Source: an uncultured Shinella sp. (GTDB lineage Bacteria; Pseudomonadota; Alphaproteobacteria; Rhizobiales; Rhizobiaceae). From it: a DNA stretch of 7,536 bases. Position numbers and translations under genes: made by a program. The DNA is taken from assembly GCA_946481465.1 (NCBI GenBank), contig CAMLOC010000158.1, positions 1 through 7,536 of the forward strand. The letters are read 5' to 3'. Positions 7,426 to 7,536 of this stretch are shown in pieces. Numbering within the stretch: position 1 is the stretch's first letter; every line of letters begins with the position of its first letter. Below the pieces are notes generated by a model. It was given only the letters and a program-made list of their open reading frames with translations. It was not told the DNA's origin and did no database searches.

Positions 7426-7536
7426 TCAGCCCCGCATCATCACGTCGACGACCGCCGCGCGGTCGAGGAGGCCGACGGGCGCGCCCGCCCCGTCCAGGGC
7501 GGCGAGCGTCTCCGCGCCGCGTGAAAAGAGCGGCGC
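7426..7536 (-). CDS. ABC transporter ATP-binding protein (ProV-like), C-terminal end only
   Basis: An open frame of 36 codons plus TGA (stop at 7428-7426) enters from the right edge without a stop. The visible end includes LAALDGAGAPVGLLDRAAVVDVMMRG, of which the PVGLLDRAAVVDVMM part has the strand-then-helix pattern that closes a CBS domain, as found at the C-terminus of glycine betaine ATPases (ProV/OpuAA). The catalytic ABC domain lies outside the window, so the assignment rests on this tail and on the ProW-like permease that follows four bases later. In this family the tandem CBS domains sense ionic strength or nucleotide, so osmotic gating is possible but cannot be judged from one fragment. 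Confidence 0.65.
   Translation of the reverse strand, partial: APLFSRGAETLAALDGAGAPVGLLDRAAVVDVMMRG

Overview
The window is GC-rich DNA (roughly two thirds G+C by eye) with long gene-dense stretches, third-position GC codon bias and large antisense shadow frames. Together with the gene families (ProW-type tandem permease, GcvT-fused flavin dehydrogenase, two choline-kinase-like proteins, a COG1879-like binding protein), this suggests an alphaproteobacterium of the Rhizobiaceae type (Rhizobium, Sinorhizobium or Shinella-like). The lineage is inferred from style, not from a marker gene. I see no tRNA, rRNA, CRISPR array, transposase or IS end.

Layout from right to left on the minus strand: 7426-7536 is the last 36 residues of an ABC ATPase with a C-terminal CBS-like tail (ProV type). 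Four bases later comes a 677-residue permease made of two fused ProW-like units (5388-7421). Next is a choline-kinase-like phosphotransferase (4477-5388, TGATG overlap), then an 813-residue FAD dehydrogenase/aminomethyltransferase fusion of the dimethylglycine/sarcosine dehydrogenase family (2039-4480, ATGA overlap). These four genes are one tightly coupled operon that starts outside the window. A GC-rich hairpin sits just after its last stop codon, between it and the convergent methyltransferase gene (1350-1991, plus strand).

The methyltransferase is transcribed divergently from a second choline-kinase-like gene (362-1267, minus), a paralogue of the one in the operon. After that kinase lies a 204-base AT-richer intergenic region. 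It holds two nearly identical 14-base palindromes, a TTGACA box and a strong ribosome binding site in front of the start of a secreted, probably sugar-binding, ABC receptor gene that runs off the left edge (1-157).

How the genes may work together (inference): the ProVW-like importer brings in an N-methylated compound such as a betaine or choline-like alcohol, the coupled kinase phosphorylates a hydroxyl group of it or of a derivative, and the flavin/folate enzyme removes N-methyl groups as one-carbon units on tetrahydrofolate. The kinase inside such an operon is the unexplained part: glycine betaine degradation as known does not need a phosphorylation step. The most interesting signals are this operon composition, the pair of kinases in one locus, and the paired operator-like palindromes, one of which contains the stop codon of the first kinase.
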